Shown: positions 34,944-47,000 of the stretch, piece after piece | Layout of the letters: each line of letters begins with the position of its first letter | Numbering within the stretch: position 1 is the first letter of the stretch | Source of the DNA: Nematostella vectensis | Taxonomy: Eukaryota > Cnidaria > Anthozoa > Actiniaria > Edwardsiidae | NCBI RefSeq assembly: GCF_932526225.1 | Contig: NC_064036.1 | Coordinates: 17,692,953 to 17,756,952, forward strand | Direction: 5' to 3' | DNA length: 64,000 nt | Notes under the pieces: model-generated | The model's input: the letters and a program-made list of their open reading frames with translations, nothing else | What the model was told of the DNA's origin: nothing | The model's database searches: none | Made by a program: the position numbers and the translations under genes

Positions 34944-37614
34944 ATGGAAGCGATAAGCCGACTTGGGTAAGTTTTGTAAAGCAAAATCTACTATAGCTGT
35001 TTGTCCTTCAGAATTCAATTCATGCAGTACCAAAAATCCATGATAGACGCCTCAAGTGTTGTTTTTTTACTTAAAAGGCGTTTTACGGAATCTAGAAGGG
35101 ATATTCCATGGATTTGTGTGACAGCTTGTGTATTCCACTGTTTTTAGCGCGTAATGTTTGCATTTGCTATAACTTACTTAACGAGCCAAACCTTCCTTCC
35201 TTCCCGACCTTCGTCATCGAAAGCAGAAATTATTCGAAACTAACTTCTAAATGTCCAATTAACCTTGGTTATTTAAGTTTACACTTCAGCATAGATCTTA
35301 TTTCGGTACGATAAGATCAGAAGATTTTTGTTCACTACTTTCCTCGGTTTGGTTAATTTCTGCGGCTTTGAGAAATCTAAAACAGCTTATCCGATTCTAA
35401 ATCAAGTTAGGTATTATAAAAAGGCTGTGCATCTGCCATTAGCAAAAAGGATAAACTAGAGAAAGATCCTAGCCTCTGTAAAATCTCCGAATGCAACAGC
35501 ACTTGTAAAGGAGAAAAAAGAACATTAAGCTTATATAACTTAGTAGCTTAGATTCCATTCCACTAAAAATAATTTTCAAAACCTTTCAATGACAATATTT
35601 CTTCAATCTTTTGTTATTCTTTCAAGATTGGAAGTACATTTGACATTTGAATTTATCTATCGGGACTTAAAATTCCGCAGAGATCGTAGTATCGTAACGT
35701 AAGAGCTATAAATTGTTAATAAAATCCACCCCCTCAAATCGATCTATCCTTTTGTCACATACAACTATTTATCTTCGCACAATTGATCAATAAAAAGATT
35801 ATTGTTTATTTATTTGATGACTTAGAATAAATGAGTCGTAATCCATTTGTTTTGTAGTTCATGTTGTTTTCTCCCATATCTCATCCCATAGCATTACTAG
35901 GTGTGATAATTCTTTGTCAAATCATGTCTTCATAATCACAGCGCTTTAGGTCATGCATGGAAGCATATTAACTATTTCCTAGTAGGTGAATGAGATATTT
36001 GTTTAGCCAAGCATAGTTTGCCCATGTCTGTATTCTAGAAGAACGTAAAATGTTTCCTAATATTTTATGCAAGTTATAGGATGTTTGCTTTTGGTAATTC
36101 TAACTCAATTACAACATTGTCACTCTCAAACTAGATGACAAGTACCAAATCAGTAATTACTATAGCAACCAGTAATTCATGCTTGGAGCATGTTAAATAA
36201 TTATAATAAATAATAAGTAGATTTATGTAGTGAATAGGATCCAAACCGCTCTTGTTCAACTCATCTTTTTGGCTGATGGTTTAAATAGCACAGTATATAC
36301 ATTTGGAATAGAACAGGTAAGACCTACAGTACATAAAAACTAGGTTAACTCTTATGTAAGTTGTTACACACATTTACTGTATGGCTACATGATGTCATAG
36401 GAATTATAGTTAATAGGTATTTGTTACTGTTTCCCGAATCCAAACCAATGTGAAACTTTCATTTTTTTTTTTTTTTGCAACAAGGATTGTTATGTCAACC
36501 TTTTTGGCCAGGTTACAGTACTGACAGAAACTAATGCAACTGAAATTTGCTGAACTTTTGGCAAAAACACCCAAAATTCACCGAAAGTTCAGCATCGCCA
36601 AAGTTCTTTTATTTTGCTAGCTCCCAGAATGTCTGTGAATTTAACATGATCAAGGATTTTAGGCGAATGTGGTTCTAGCTGAACTTCGCTGTGTGTTGTC
36701 GAATATCGTGTATCTGTGACCTAATAGACACAGAGGTTAAATGACTCATGTGTCAGATTTGAGAGAGTACAACAGTGTACAGGTTACTGTCGAATCCGTT
36801 TTATCGCGATGCCGCATTTTCAAAACATTGATTTGTTTTTGTCTTTTGGGATTTTCTGTTCTGCCAGTCAAATTATTCTTAGCCAATCAGATTCTTGCCT
36901 TGCCTTGCCTAGCTTTCTGTTGCGACACTGTCTGGTTTTCGTCCAGAGGATAGCCAGAGAAGTGCACACAGCAAGACTCTGATTGGCTCAGAATGGTTTT
37001 ACTGATGAAACAGAAAACCAAAACAAATTGTGTTTTGAAAACGCAAGTCGCGATACAACGGATTCGACAGTAAGAGCTCATTTACAACAAAAGTAAAAAA
37101 AAAAACAATTTTCACATATCCTATTCTATATCCTATTTTTTTGGTAAAGATACCCAAAATTTCGGCAAATTTTAATTAGGCACATTTATGCAGATTTCGG
37201 TTGCATTACTTTCTGCCAGCGCAGTATGTATCTAGGGATGAACTTTATGACAACATGTTATAGTGTTCACATTGCTGCTTCCATTGCAATGGAATGGTTA
37301 ATCCATCAAATTCTTGGTGAATATACTTGTCAGCCCCCACCCTTTTTGTAGGAAAACATTTAAAGGTTTTGTTTCTTTTATGTATACAATAATATATAAA
37401 GTTAATATCAAACTTATGTCTGGCCCTCTAAACCTCCCCTCAGCACATTTGTTGATGAAATTTTAAAAAAATAGATGACAAAAGAAAATGTTTCTCCTTC
37501 TGATGTCTTTTTAGATCTAATAGTAATTGATGCAATTTGTTTTTGTCTTTCAGCTATTGTACATTTTCTCATATGATTCATCCGTCAAAGTGGTGTACAT
37601 TTCACTGACACAAG
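34944..37614 (+). other. Probable 5'UTR exons of the EPS8-like gene
   Basis: A likely first exon ends at 34966 in a strong donor (CTTGG|GTAAGTTTT). A second candidate exon is 37554-37614 (TGTCTTTCAG| ... CACAAG|GTAAAT). Joined, they contain stops in every frame before the coding start, so they would be untranslated, with short upstream ATGs (34944; 37573). This is the only plausible upstream exon chain seen between the promoter and 38003. Between the two exons (34967-37553) is intron with one MITE and simple repeats. Confidence 0.4.
36784..37073. mobile_element. Palindromic MITE, 290 bp
   Basis: TTACTGTCGAATCCGTT at the left end and AACGGATTCGACAGTAA at the right end are perfect inverted repeats, continuing imperfectly through TATCGCGA and GTTTTCAAAAC-type words. 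An internal CCAAT pair (AGCCAATCAGA / TCTGATTGGCT) extends the foldback. It could form a hairpin over its whole length. It lies in the 5'UTR intron of the EPS8-like gene. Confidence 0.8.
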
Positions 37615-38014
37615 GTAAATATTCAACTCAGTTGCTGTTTCCAATAGATTGAATTATGCCTCAGTAATAGTGACACCATTAGTGATCTTGTAAAGTCTGA
37701 GAAAACTTCAGAAGGGGGATGAGGTAAAAGGCCAACTCAGAAAAAAAGAAAATTGGAAAATCAGAAAAAAATAATGATCCATGTATTTATTTTTTAGTCA
37801 ATCTTCCAAGATGTAATGTGCCAAGATATAAAAACAAAAGCTATGAATATTATATTAATATAGTGTTGAGTTCTGTCTATATATGGATGGTCATTTCCAA
37901 AAAAAAATCGAATAGGCTGCCTCTTTCTAGTTTTTTCTATGATTTTTGATTTTTTAAAAAACTTTACAAGATCCCTTAATCAACTGATTATGTTTTTTTT
38001 AGGTTGAAAGAAAA

Positions 38015-41000
38015 ATGAGTCACAAAATGGTCAGTACTATGAGATGCTGTAGATAAGAATAGTGATTTTCAGATGCGCTTTTCTAGTAATGTTGAAATAC
38101 TGTCATGCTGGGCTCAAACCCATCTCCTGAATAGTTCAATCTTTATCTTATGTTTTATCTATTATATCTGTTAAGGTTGTTCAAATTAATTATACCTTCT
38201 TTCTGCCTACACTGTATGTAGGTCATAGTATTACCCCCAAAAAATATTAATATTAGACTTAAACTATTGCAATGTATTATACTCTAAAACTATTAAGATG
38301 TATTATACTGAAGCTATTTTTTACTCATTATAGGTAAATGGTGGAATTTCATCTGGTAAACACAGCTCCCCAAAGACTTCAATAAAAAATGGTAATTTAA
38401 TTTCTTTTTAAGTACTATGTAAAGAGCAGTGAAATTAGTTAATACATTTAAATGAAAAACATCATGTCTCCATGTGTACCAGTATTCCTCCATTCAGGCA
38501 TGGCCAACTAAATGTCATCTTATTTATCTGTCTGAAAATTCTAGTCTGTCCTGAATGGACCCTAAGCCAACAGCTTTGAGCCAGAGCTATTTCATTACAC
38601 CCCAAGTTAGGCTTCTTTCACATAGCCAGAATTCAGCTAAATAGTTTTTGAATTCTTAAATTGCTAATGATTTTAATCTTTTTTTGTAGGTGGCATTAAT
38701 GCACCTAGATCTGCCAATCAGTTTCCTGCAAGGACAAACTTTTTACTTGAGGTTAGTATCAAATACTAAAAAAAAAACAGTCTATTATGATCTGCCATTT
38801 GTCACCCTCCTTTATAACACATACACAGTAGGTTTGAACGTATGTTAGCTTACTAGAAGCTTGTATTCCTAGGTATTTCTTCAGATCCCAAGGAGGACCA
38901 CAATCTTCTTCACATTGCTTCTTCCCATTATTTGATACTTTTTAGTGTAAAATCCACTTAGTTATACCCCTGAGCCACACCAACCTTATGATGTTGTCAC
39001 TCTATAACACATGTAAATAAGTATAGAAGATATGATAATAAGTATAGAACATATGATAATAAGGTGATGCTGAATGCTTCACTTGAGTTGAGACCCAATC
39101 CCTGATTTGTAGCCCTTACATACCAAGTCACTAAATAGCAATTTTATGTCTGATTTAGCACCTTGCATCATTCACCTTGAAAACGGCCCAAGAATCACAG
39201 ATTTCTGCTAAAGAGCGGCTTGTCCACACCAAGGTACATACATAGTAACACAGTACTTGTCCACACCAAGGTACATAGATAGTAACACAGTACTTGTCCA
39301 CACCAAGGTACATACATAGTAACACAGTACTTGTCCACACCAAGGTACATAGATCAGAACACAGTACTTGTCAACAATTTTTTTTGTTCATTCTTGGCAT
39401 AACGTTTTTTCCTTATTCATGTGCATAATCTCTAATCTAGGAGTTATTGGCCAAGGGCAATCTATGGACCAAAGAAATGGAAATGCGCCTGACTGACACA
39501 GACATTGTGTTGCTTGATGGAGAAACACAGGTAGTAGTTTAGAATGTATAAGTGTTATTCAACAGATCTTTTAATTGTATCCTGCAATGAGCACACAGAT
39601 GTTGTCACATCAGTAATAATAAATCATCAAATTGCATGATTGTTGTTTATCTGTTCAATATTAAGAACAGACACGCTAAAAAGAACTTTACTAAGAAGTA
39701 AGAATGTTTTCTTTTCTGGCTATGTCAATCATGACAATAAACTAATGAATGTTCTTCAAACTAATTGAGTGTCATTGAGAGTTTTTTATTTCAGAATCTA
39801 TGTAACCCTAACCCTTACATATATTTGATATGGATTACAGATTAACGTAGAAACTGCTGAGTGTAAAATGAGAATATTCAATGGAAAATAAAAAAGCTAA
39901 ACATGTGTTTTAAAAGAAAACAGCTCATGTTAAACCAACATTGTTTGTTTGGCAGAATGTGATTGAGGTCTACCCATTGGCCAGTATTGGTACGGTGCAG
40001 CACATCAGTGATGATACTGACCTTAACAGCGTTCTTCTGTTCTCTACTCTGCAAACAGATGATAAATATGCTGCAACACACCTCTTCCAGTCTGACCGAG
40101 TCCCGGTAATTTGATAATCTCCCATCGAATTGACTCTCGCACTCTCTAAGTCTTTACCAAATATTAGATTCCAACATTCCGCCTTTGTTTTATAGGCAGC
40201 AGTAGTTGCTACTGAAATAATGAAAGCTTCAAGTAGCAAAGAGGTATTTTTTTATTGTGTTTGTTTATTTCTTGAGTAATTTGGATCAGGGAGTTGTTTG
40301 GATAAATACTTAGTCTTACTACCAACAGGCAATGCCTAGCAGACCTGCTACTACAACAACCACCAAGAATGTCAGCGCTTTGCCTCCGCCACCCTCTTAC
40401 ACAGCACCACAACCACCAATTGTAAGCATAAAGCTGTCTATCTGTCCTTCTTTCCGTCTATCCACCCATCAATTTGTCTGTTTATTTGTCTGTACCCCTG
40501 CCTGTTCGTTTTTTCTGTCTGTCCATCAGTTCTTCTGCCTGTCTATCCAACCATCTTTTTATCTGTCCATTTGTCTGTCCCCCTGCCTGTCTGTTCTTCT
40601 GTCTGTCTGTCTATCCATCCTATCAATTTGTCTGTCCCACTGCTAGTCCTTTCTGCCTATCTTTACTTCAGTCTGTCTATCCACCCATCAATTTGGCTGT
40701 CCCCCTGCCTGTCCGTTTTTCTGTCTGTCCTTCTGTCTGTCTGTCTATCCATCCATTAATTCGTCTGTCCAACTGCCTGTCCTTTATTCTGTCTGTCTAT
40801 CTGTACTTCTGTCTGTCAATCCATCCACCAATTTGTCTGTCCCACTGCTTGTCCTTTTTTTTCTTTCTGTCTATCTGTACTTCTGTCTGTCTATCTGTAC
40901 TTCTGTCTGTCTGTCCCCCTGCTAGTATGTTTTTCTGTCTGTCTATCTGTACTTCTGTCTGTCTATCCATCCATCAATTTGTCTGTCCCACTGCCTGTCT

Positions 41001-44000
41001 ATTATTCTGTCTGTCTATCTTTACTTCTGTCTGTCTATCCACTCATCGGTTTGTCTGTCCCCCTTCTAGTCGGTTATTCTGTCTGTCTATCTGTACTTCT
41101 GTCTGTTTATCCATCCATTAATTTGTCTGTCCCCCTGCTAGTCCCTTATTCTGTCTGTCTATCTGTACTTCTGTCCGTCTATCCATCCATCAATTTGTCT
41201 GTCCCCCTGCTAGTCCGTTATTCTGTCTGTCTATCTGTACTTCTGTCTGTCTATCCATTTATCAATTTGTCTGTCCCACTGGCTGTCCGTTATTCCGTCT
41301 GTCTATCTGTACTTCTGTCTGTCTATCCATTTATCAATTTCTCTGTCCCCCTGCTAGGATGTTTTTCTGTCTGTCTAACTGTACTTCTGTCTGTCTGTCT
41401 ATCCATCCATCAATTTGTCTGTCCTCCTGCTAGTCTGTTATTCTGTCTGTCTACCAGTCCTTCTGCCTATCTATCCATAATCTCATCTGTCCATCTGCCT
41501 GTTCCCCTTCCTGCTATACTACTATGATTACCTTATCTTGTAGGTGGCATCTGGATATGCCTTCTACCTGGTACTTAAACATCTTTTTCTCATCATTTCT
41601 TCAGGACCGTGAACGCATGGACCTGCACGAGCGTTCTCTGGTAGCACAGACAATAGCAGCCTTCTCCGTTCACAGCCAAAGCAACATCAAGAAGCCATCT
41701 AGAGTTCCACGTGGCAGCAGTCAGGGCGATGGAGAGCAGGAGGACTCTAACTCTCTGGAGGCTCTTGAAGCAAGAACTAATAGAGATGTGGTAAGTCTGG
41801 AGGACTCTACCTTGAGGCTCTTGAACCATAATCTTTTAGAAATGTGGCAAGTCTAGAGGACTCTACCTCGCTACAGGCCCTCGAACCATATTTTTTAGAA
41901 ATGTGGCAAGTCTAAAGGACTGTACCTCGCTAGAGTCTTTTAAACCTTGAGCTTATAGAGATGTGTCAAGTCAAGAGGACTCTACCTCGCTAGAGGCCCT
42001 TGAACCATAATCTTTTAGAGATGTGGCAAATCTAGAGGACTCTACCTCGCTAGAGATGAGATGTGTCAAATCTGGAGGACTCTACCTCGCTAGAGGCCTT
42101 GAACCATTAGCTTATAGAGATGTGGCAAGTCTAGAGGACTCTTCCTTGCCAGATCTGTATATTCAAGCATCTATGATAGATCATTTTTAAAATCGCATCC
42201 TGGCAGTGTGAAGCATATGTACTGTAATACCACCTTGATCTGTTGATTGCTGATGAGGTTACAACCAAAGGTATAGACCACAAATATTAGATACACCAGC
42301 ATGCCATCCACATCCTCTTATGTGTCATTGGCAGTTTTTATAGCATGTTTGTTATTTCTTTGACTTTTGCAGCAAATACTTAACCACTGCATTGATGACA
42401 TTGAAAATCTGGTCTGGAGGACCAAGCGCTCAGCGGAAGCCTGGAAAAAATTACAGAAAAAGAAAGGAAAGGTTAAAGCTGGTAAGAATGAGTTTACCAC
42501 AACAGCTTTGTTCTGTTGAAAAACGTTTGCTGTTATTCATAATGTAATAATGGAGTGTTGTCTTATATTATATGAAACCCTAGTTTTGCCTTTGGAGATG
42601 ATGTAAGATGTATAAGTGTTTCTTATTTCAGACAGCCAATTGGCCTTAGAGGCTAGACCGCCCCCAGAAGCGGATTTTGTTGACGCATTCCAAAAATTCA
42701 AGCATGCCTTCAATCTTCTGGTAAGCTGTTCACAGATAGGATGCACAAATGTGTTCCAATATCTGATTATTTCCTGGTTTTATTTTTACAGGCACGACTC
42801 CGTCAACACATCCACAATCCCAACGCCTCTGAGCTAGTCCACTATTTGTTTGTGCCATTGTCGCTGCTCATTAGATGCACAAATGGGTATGATATTCACT
42901 CATTCATTTGCTTCATGTTATCCTTAAAGTACATGACCATGTGTTCCGATAACATCCACCTTTTGTCCATAATTATGTGATTAATTTTTACCACTAAGGG
43001 CTGTACTTTTTCCCATGCCATTTATCAGTTATGTCTCCTAACAAATGGTGCCACTTTCAGACCAGACAAGGCCAAGGCCGTGTTATCACCTTTGCTTACC
43101 ACCCAGGCCATCGAGTTGCTGCAGAACTGCCTGTCATCAAAAGAATCCGAACTTTGGAATGCACTCGGCCCACACTGGACAGAAACTAAGTAAAATTTTC
43201 TTCCCCTTCGCCCTTTTTTTCCTCATGTTGAAATTCTGTGTCCATTTATTAAAGCACACCATCCTCGAAACCTGCTTGCGAATAACTTTCTGCCCCTTCA
43301 CCCATTTTTTCCTCATGTTGAAATTCTGTATCAAGTATGGTTGTTGAAAGCTATTGTCCATTTATTAAAACACACCATCCTCGAAACCTGCTTGCATATA
43401 ACTTTCTTCCCCTTCACCCTTTTTTTTCCTCATGTTGAAATTCTGTATCAAGTATGGTTGTTGGAAGCTATGGTCCATTTATTAAAACACACCATCCTCG
43501 AAACCTGCTTGCAAATAACTTTCTTCCCCTTCACCCTTTTTTTTTCCTCATGTTGAAATTCTGTATCAAGTATGGTTGTTGGAAGCTATTGTCCATTTAT
43601 TAAAACACACCATCCTCGAAACCTGCTTGCGAATAACGTTCTTCCCCTTCACCCTTTTTTCCTCATGTTGAAATTCTGTATCAAGTATGGTTGTTGGAAG
43701 CTATTGTCCATTTATTAAAACACACCATCCTCGAAACCTGCTTGCATATAACTTTCACCGATCACATAAGCCTGACCCATTCTAAAGACACGCATAAAAT
43801 ATAGGTGCTCCCTCAATCCTTTCAACTTTTGTCCATTTCTAGGTCGAGCAAACGTTTTAAGGATGTGTTTATTCCCCCTTATGCGCCTATATTCAAGGAT
43901 GGTTGGGTCCCACCGGAGTATGTGGGTGGAAAGGATGTGCCCGCGAACATTAGTGCAGCAGTGGCTGCGAATGCTGCAGCTGTCGCACAAATGAATGACA

Positions 44001-47000
44001 CGAAAAGAGTAAGTTCAAAAATAACAGTAACGGTATTCCAGTCTGGAAAATCATCATATCACCACCCTTACAACAGCAAACGTGTTATCAGGGACTTTAA
44101 AATGTGACTGGGATGGCTAGAAGAGCGTGGCCGAGAAAACACTCTAGAGATCGGTCATCAGTTCCAAAATAGTTTCAATGGAATTAACTAGACTTTATGC
44201 GCAGTAACAAACAGAAGCTAAACGAAAAAATACACAAAGGTGAATTCGTACTTAACCGCTCCCATCGTCGCTAGACCTTACAACTTTCAATTTCAGATCT
44301 TGTTTCGGCAGAGAACACTTGGAATTTATCAGAGTTCCCATATCAATTCCGTTGTTTTCCGTTACTGTCCCTGTTGTCTTATTTCAATCTTAAAGTCCTT
44401 ATCTCATCATTAGGCCCTTTGTGTTATCATCATCAATAGAGCCATTTTGTGCTATGTTTGTTGAGTGGTGTTTACGTATGTTTGTAGGGTGATGTTTAAT
44501 TTTATTATCCGGCTGTGATTGTACGCGCTCTCTGATTGGCTAAAACCCGGCCGAGATTTCCCGTACAGACCTCGAGGTCCGTCTGAATCCGTACGGACCG
44601 GCAAATTGTTCTGTTTTTTGAAAACAAAAAATCACGCGATTTTATTTGAAAAAAGCAACCCATCAAACAAACTAGAAGGCCCCAAAGCTAGAAGAATGAA
44701 TCCAGACTCAGAACATGGTGCAACAACAATTGCAATGGCATCAAGAAAAGCCTTTGGGAGAAGAAAATCAACTCGCGAGAAGCATCAACAAGAAATGTCA
44801 CTCACTTTGAGTAGATCAGCCGTAGAACGACCAATCGCCACTACCACAGTCATTCTGACAAGTCAAAGTGAGTTGCCTGTTCCTGGCTTTCTTCAACAAA
44901 ACACAGCTTCAACCTCCACGGCGAATGCCGAAGTATCCGTGATTTTTTTCAGGAATTCGCGATGTCTCTGGATGCACTCTTAACATCTTCAACGCTCCAG
45001 TATATAACCAGAACAATCCAATGAAACGTCGCAGAATGATCATTGAGAGCGATGACGAGGACTAAGACATTTCCTAAAGAATGTTGTCTTTTTTAGTCAA
45101 ACACTTGCGAAAAAGCACGATAAGTTTTCACGTAAGTTTTCCGAACTCTTGAGAGACTTTTGAGCTATAAAGTTTCTTGCTTGCTTTGTGAAATCCAAAC
45201 ATTGTAAGGGTATTTGAAAGAAGGATAAACTCATTCCAGAGGCAAGAGAAGTTGAGAATGTTCTTTCAATAAAACCGAGCAGTTGTCTATCCATCGTTTG
45301 CGATGTTTAGTTCAATCTCAGCGGGGAATTCCTCGGCCCTAAACTAGATGCGCGCGCTGTGGTTCAGAGCACTTCCGCCGTAAACCGGAAAGTCCTTTTT
45401 AAACGCACACTTTCTCTCCTTTTCATGCAAAAAGCCGGATAATAAAAACTTTATTAACCTCGTTAGCTCGGTCTGTACGGGAAATCTCGGTCTTTTCTGC
45501 ACGGCCCTCGGCCTGCGGCCTCGAGCCGTACATTCGGTCTGAGATTTCCCGTCGGTTAATAAGTCTTTAGTATTTGTAGAGTGATGTTTACGTATGTTTG
45601 TTGACGTGATTTTGTACGGTGATGTTTTCATGTATTTGTAGGGTGACGACTCGGGACCTACAAGTCCTACCGTACTTGCTGCTGCTGCTAAGTTCAGAAG
45701 GCTGGCGAGTATAAAGAACGAAAACGACAAAGAGACTACACCTAGCAGGTAACAGCCAGTTGGAATGACTTGATGTGTGGAAACCAAGTAACAACTGGTA
45801 GAAACCCGATTTAAAACTACAAAAAGGAAGTAGAGAGTAGATTCATTATGGACACATGTCAAATATTGTCACCAGTTTTGGAAAGTTTCTCATCTTGAAC
45901 GTAAAACTATCAATTATCAGTTGCCAAGCGCATGCAAAGAATTGTAAACTGCCTTTACCCTTATTGAAAGAAAACTGTTTGTGAACAAGAAACAATATAT
46001 TACTCTGGGAGGAAAGGCTAGTATTTCATCATTCCCTGAATGAGTGTCATGTTAATGTTTTTAATTGAGTTGTGATATCTTTTGCAGCACCCCTGGAAAG
46101 AGAGGGATATTCAGGCGGACCACTGTACTGTACGATTTCCAAGCACGCAACTCACGAGAACTCTCTGTCAAACAAAACGAGGAGTTAGTGGTAAGTTGTT
46201 CTATTCTCACCGGATTCACTAGTGTGAATTAGTTAAACTTCTCATTGTTGCTCATTCGCTTTTCCTCTCTGCGTGCGGCGGTCCCATCTCAAGGTTCCAG
46301 TAAACTACACCACCACACAAGATAAACTTTATCTTCTTGACGTCTCCATTTCTATCTTTCCTTCTCGGCGTCTTCGCAGTGTCCTGGCGACTTAAGGCTT
46401 TGTTTCTGGTCTTTTGCTTCGATTTCGCTGCCTACGTTGTGTTCAGTTGCCGACCTTATGAGCTGGGACCGTACCCTGGGTACCAGAGTCTTGAGCTTCG
46501 TTCTTTTACTATGCGCCCTTTACGGACTGCGTAGTCAGTAAAGGGCACATAGTAAACAAACACATAGTAAACGAACGAAGCTCGAGATTCTGGTACCCAG
46601 GGTACTGGGACCGAGAATTTTCATTGAATTTTATGTTGGGCGACTGGTTTTGTACTTCGCCATTAATTTTCTTATAATTTTTGGGACCAGCTTAGTCTTT
46701 CCTGTTATCACTGGGCTCGTCTATACAAAGAGTCAGTGATATCTGCAAGGCATATGTTATATTCTGATATCCTCTTGTCTGTTCATGTATTGTAGGTTTT
46801 GGACGATTCCCGCCAGTGGTGGTGTGTACGGAACAGTGAAGGCGCTATTGGGTTTATACCAAACACTGTAGTTCAAGCGAACAACGAGCAGGGACTAAGT
46901 CAAAAGGATAAAGGTACGACTTTGTAACATCTTTTCCAGTTCATGAAAAAAATCTTCCATTTCATACAATCAGTCCCCCTCCTCCTTTCCACACACACAC

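Larger units (their letters stand above)
41605..44008 (+). other. EPS8-like gene: central helical region, exons 9-14
   Basis: Exons 41605-41790, 42373-42481, 42632-42720, 42792-42886, 43061-43189 and 43843-44008. Family landmarks in order: QILNHCIDDIENLVWRTKRS, ARPPPEADFVDAFQKFKHAF, RLRQHIHNPNASELVHYLF, LWNALGPHWTE and FKDVFIPPYAPIFKDGWVPP. They correspond to the vertebrate segments QILNHILDDIEFF, PPPPDEFLDCFQKFKHGFNLL, HIQNPSAAELVHFLF and FIPPYVPRFRNGWEPP. This region lies between PTB and SH3 and contains the conserved EPS8 core helical domain. Residues are about 198-455. Confidence 0.92.

Noticed and set aside
40474-41527. Open frames of 215 and 182 aa (SVCLSVLLSVYPS-like)
   Set aside because: They lie wholly in the CTGT-type satellite, have no start context or family signal, and are open in several frames because the repeat lacks stops.
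43190-43760. Alternative EPS8 coding repeats
   Set aside because: The 117-bp units contain stops in all frames and lie between matched donor and acceptor sites.
45344-45862. 172-aa minus-strand frame
   Set aside because: It crosses the foldback element and EPS8 exon 15 in antisense; the composition is random and there is no family signal.
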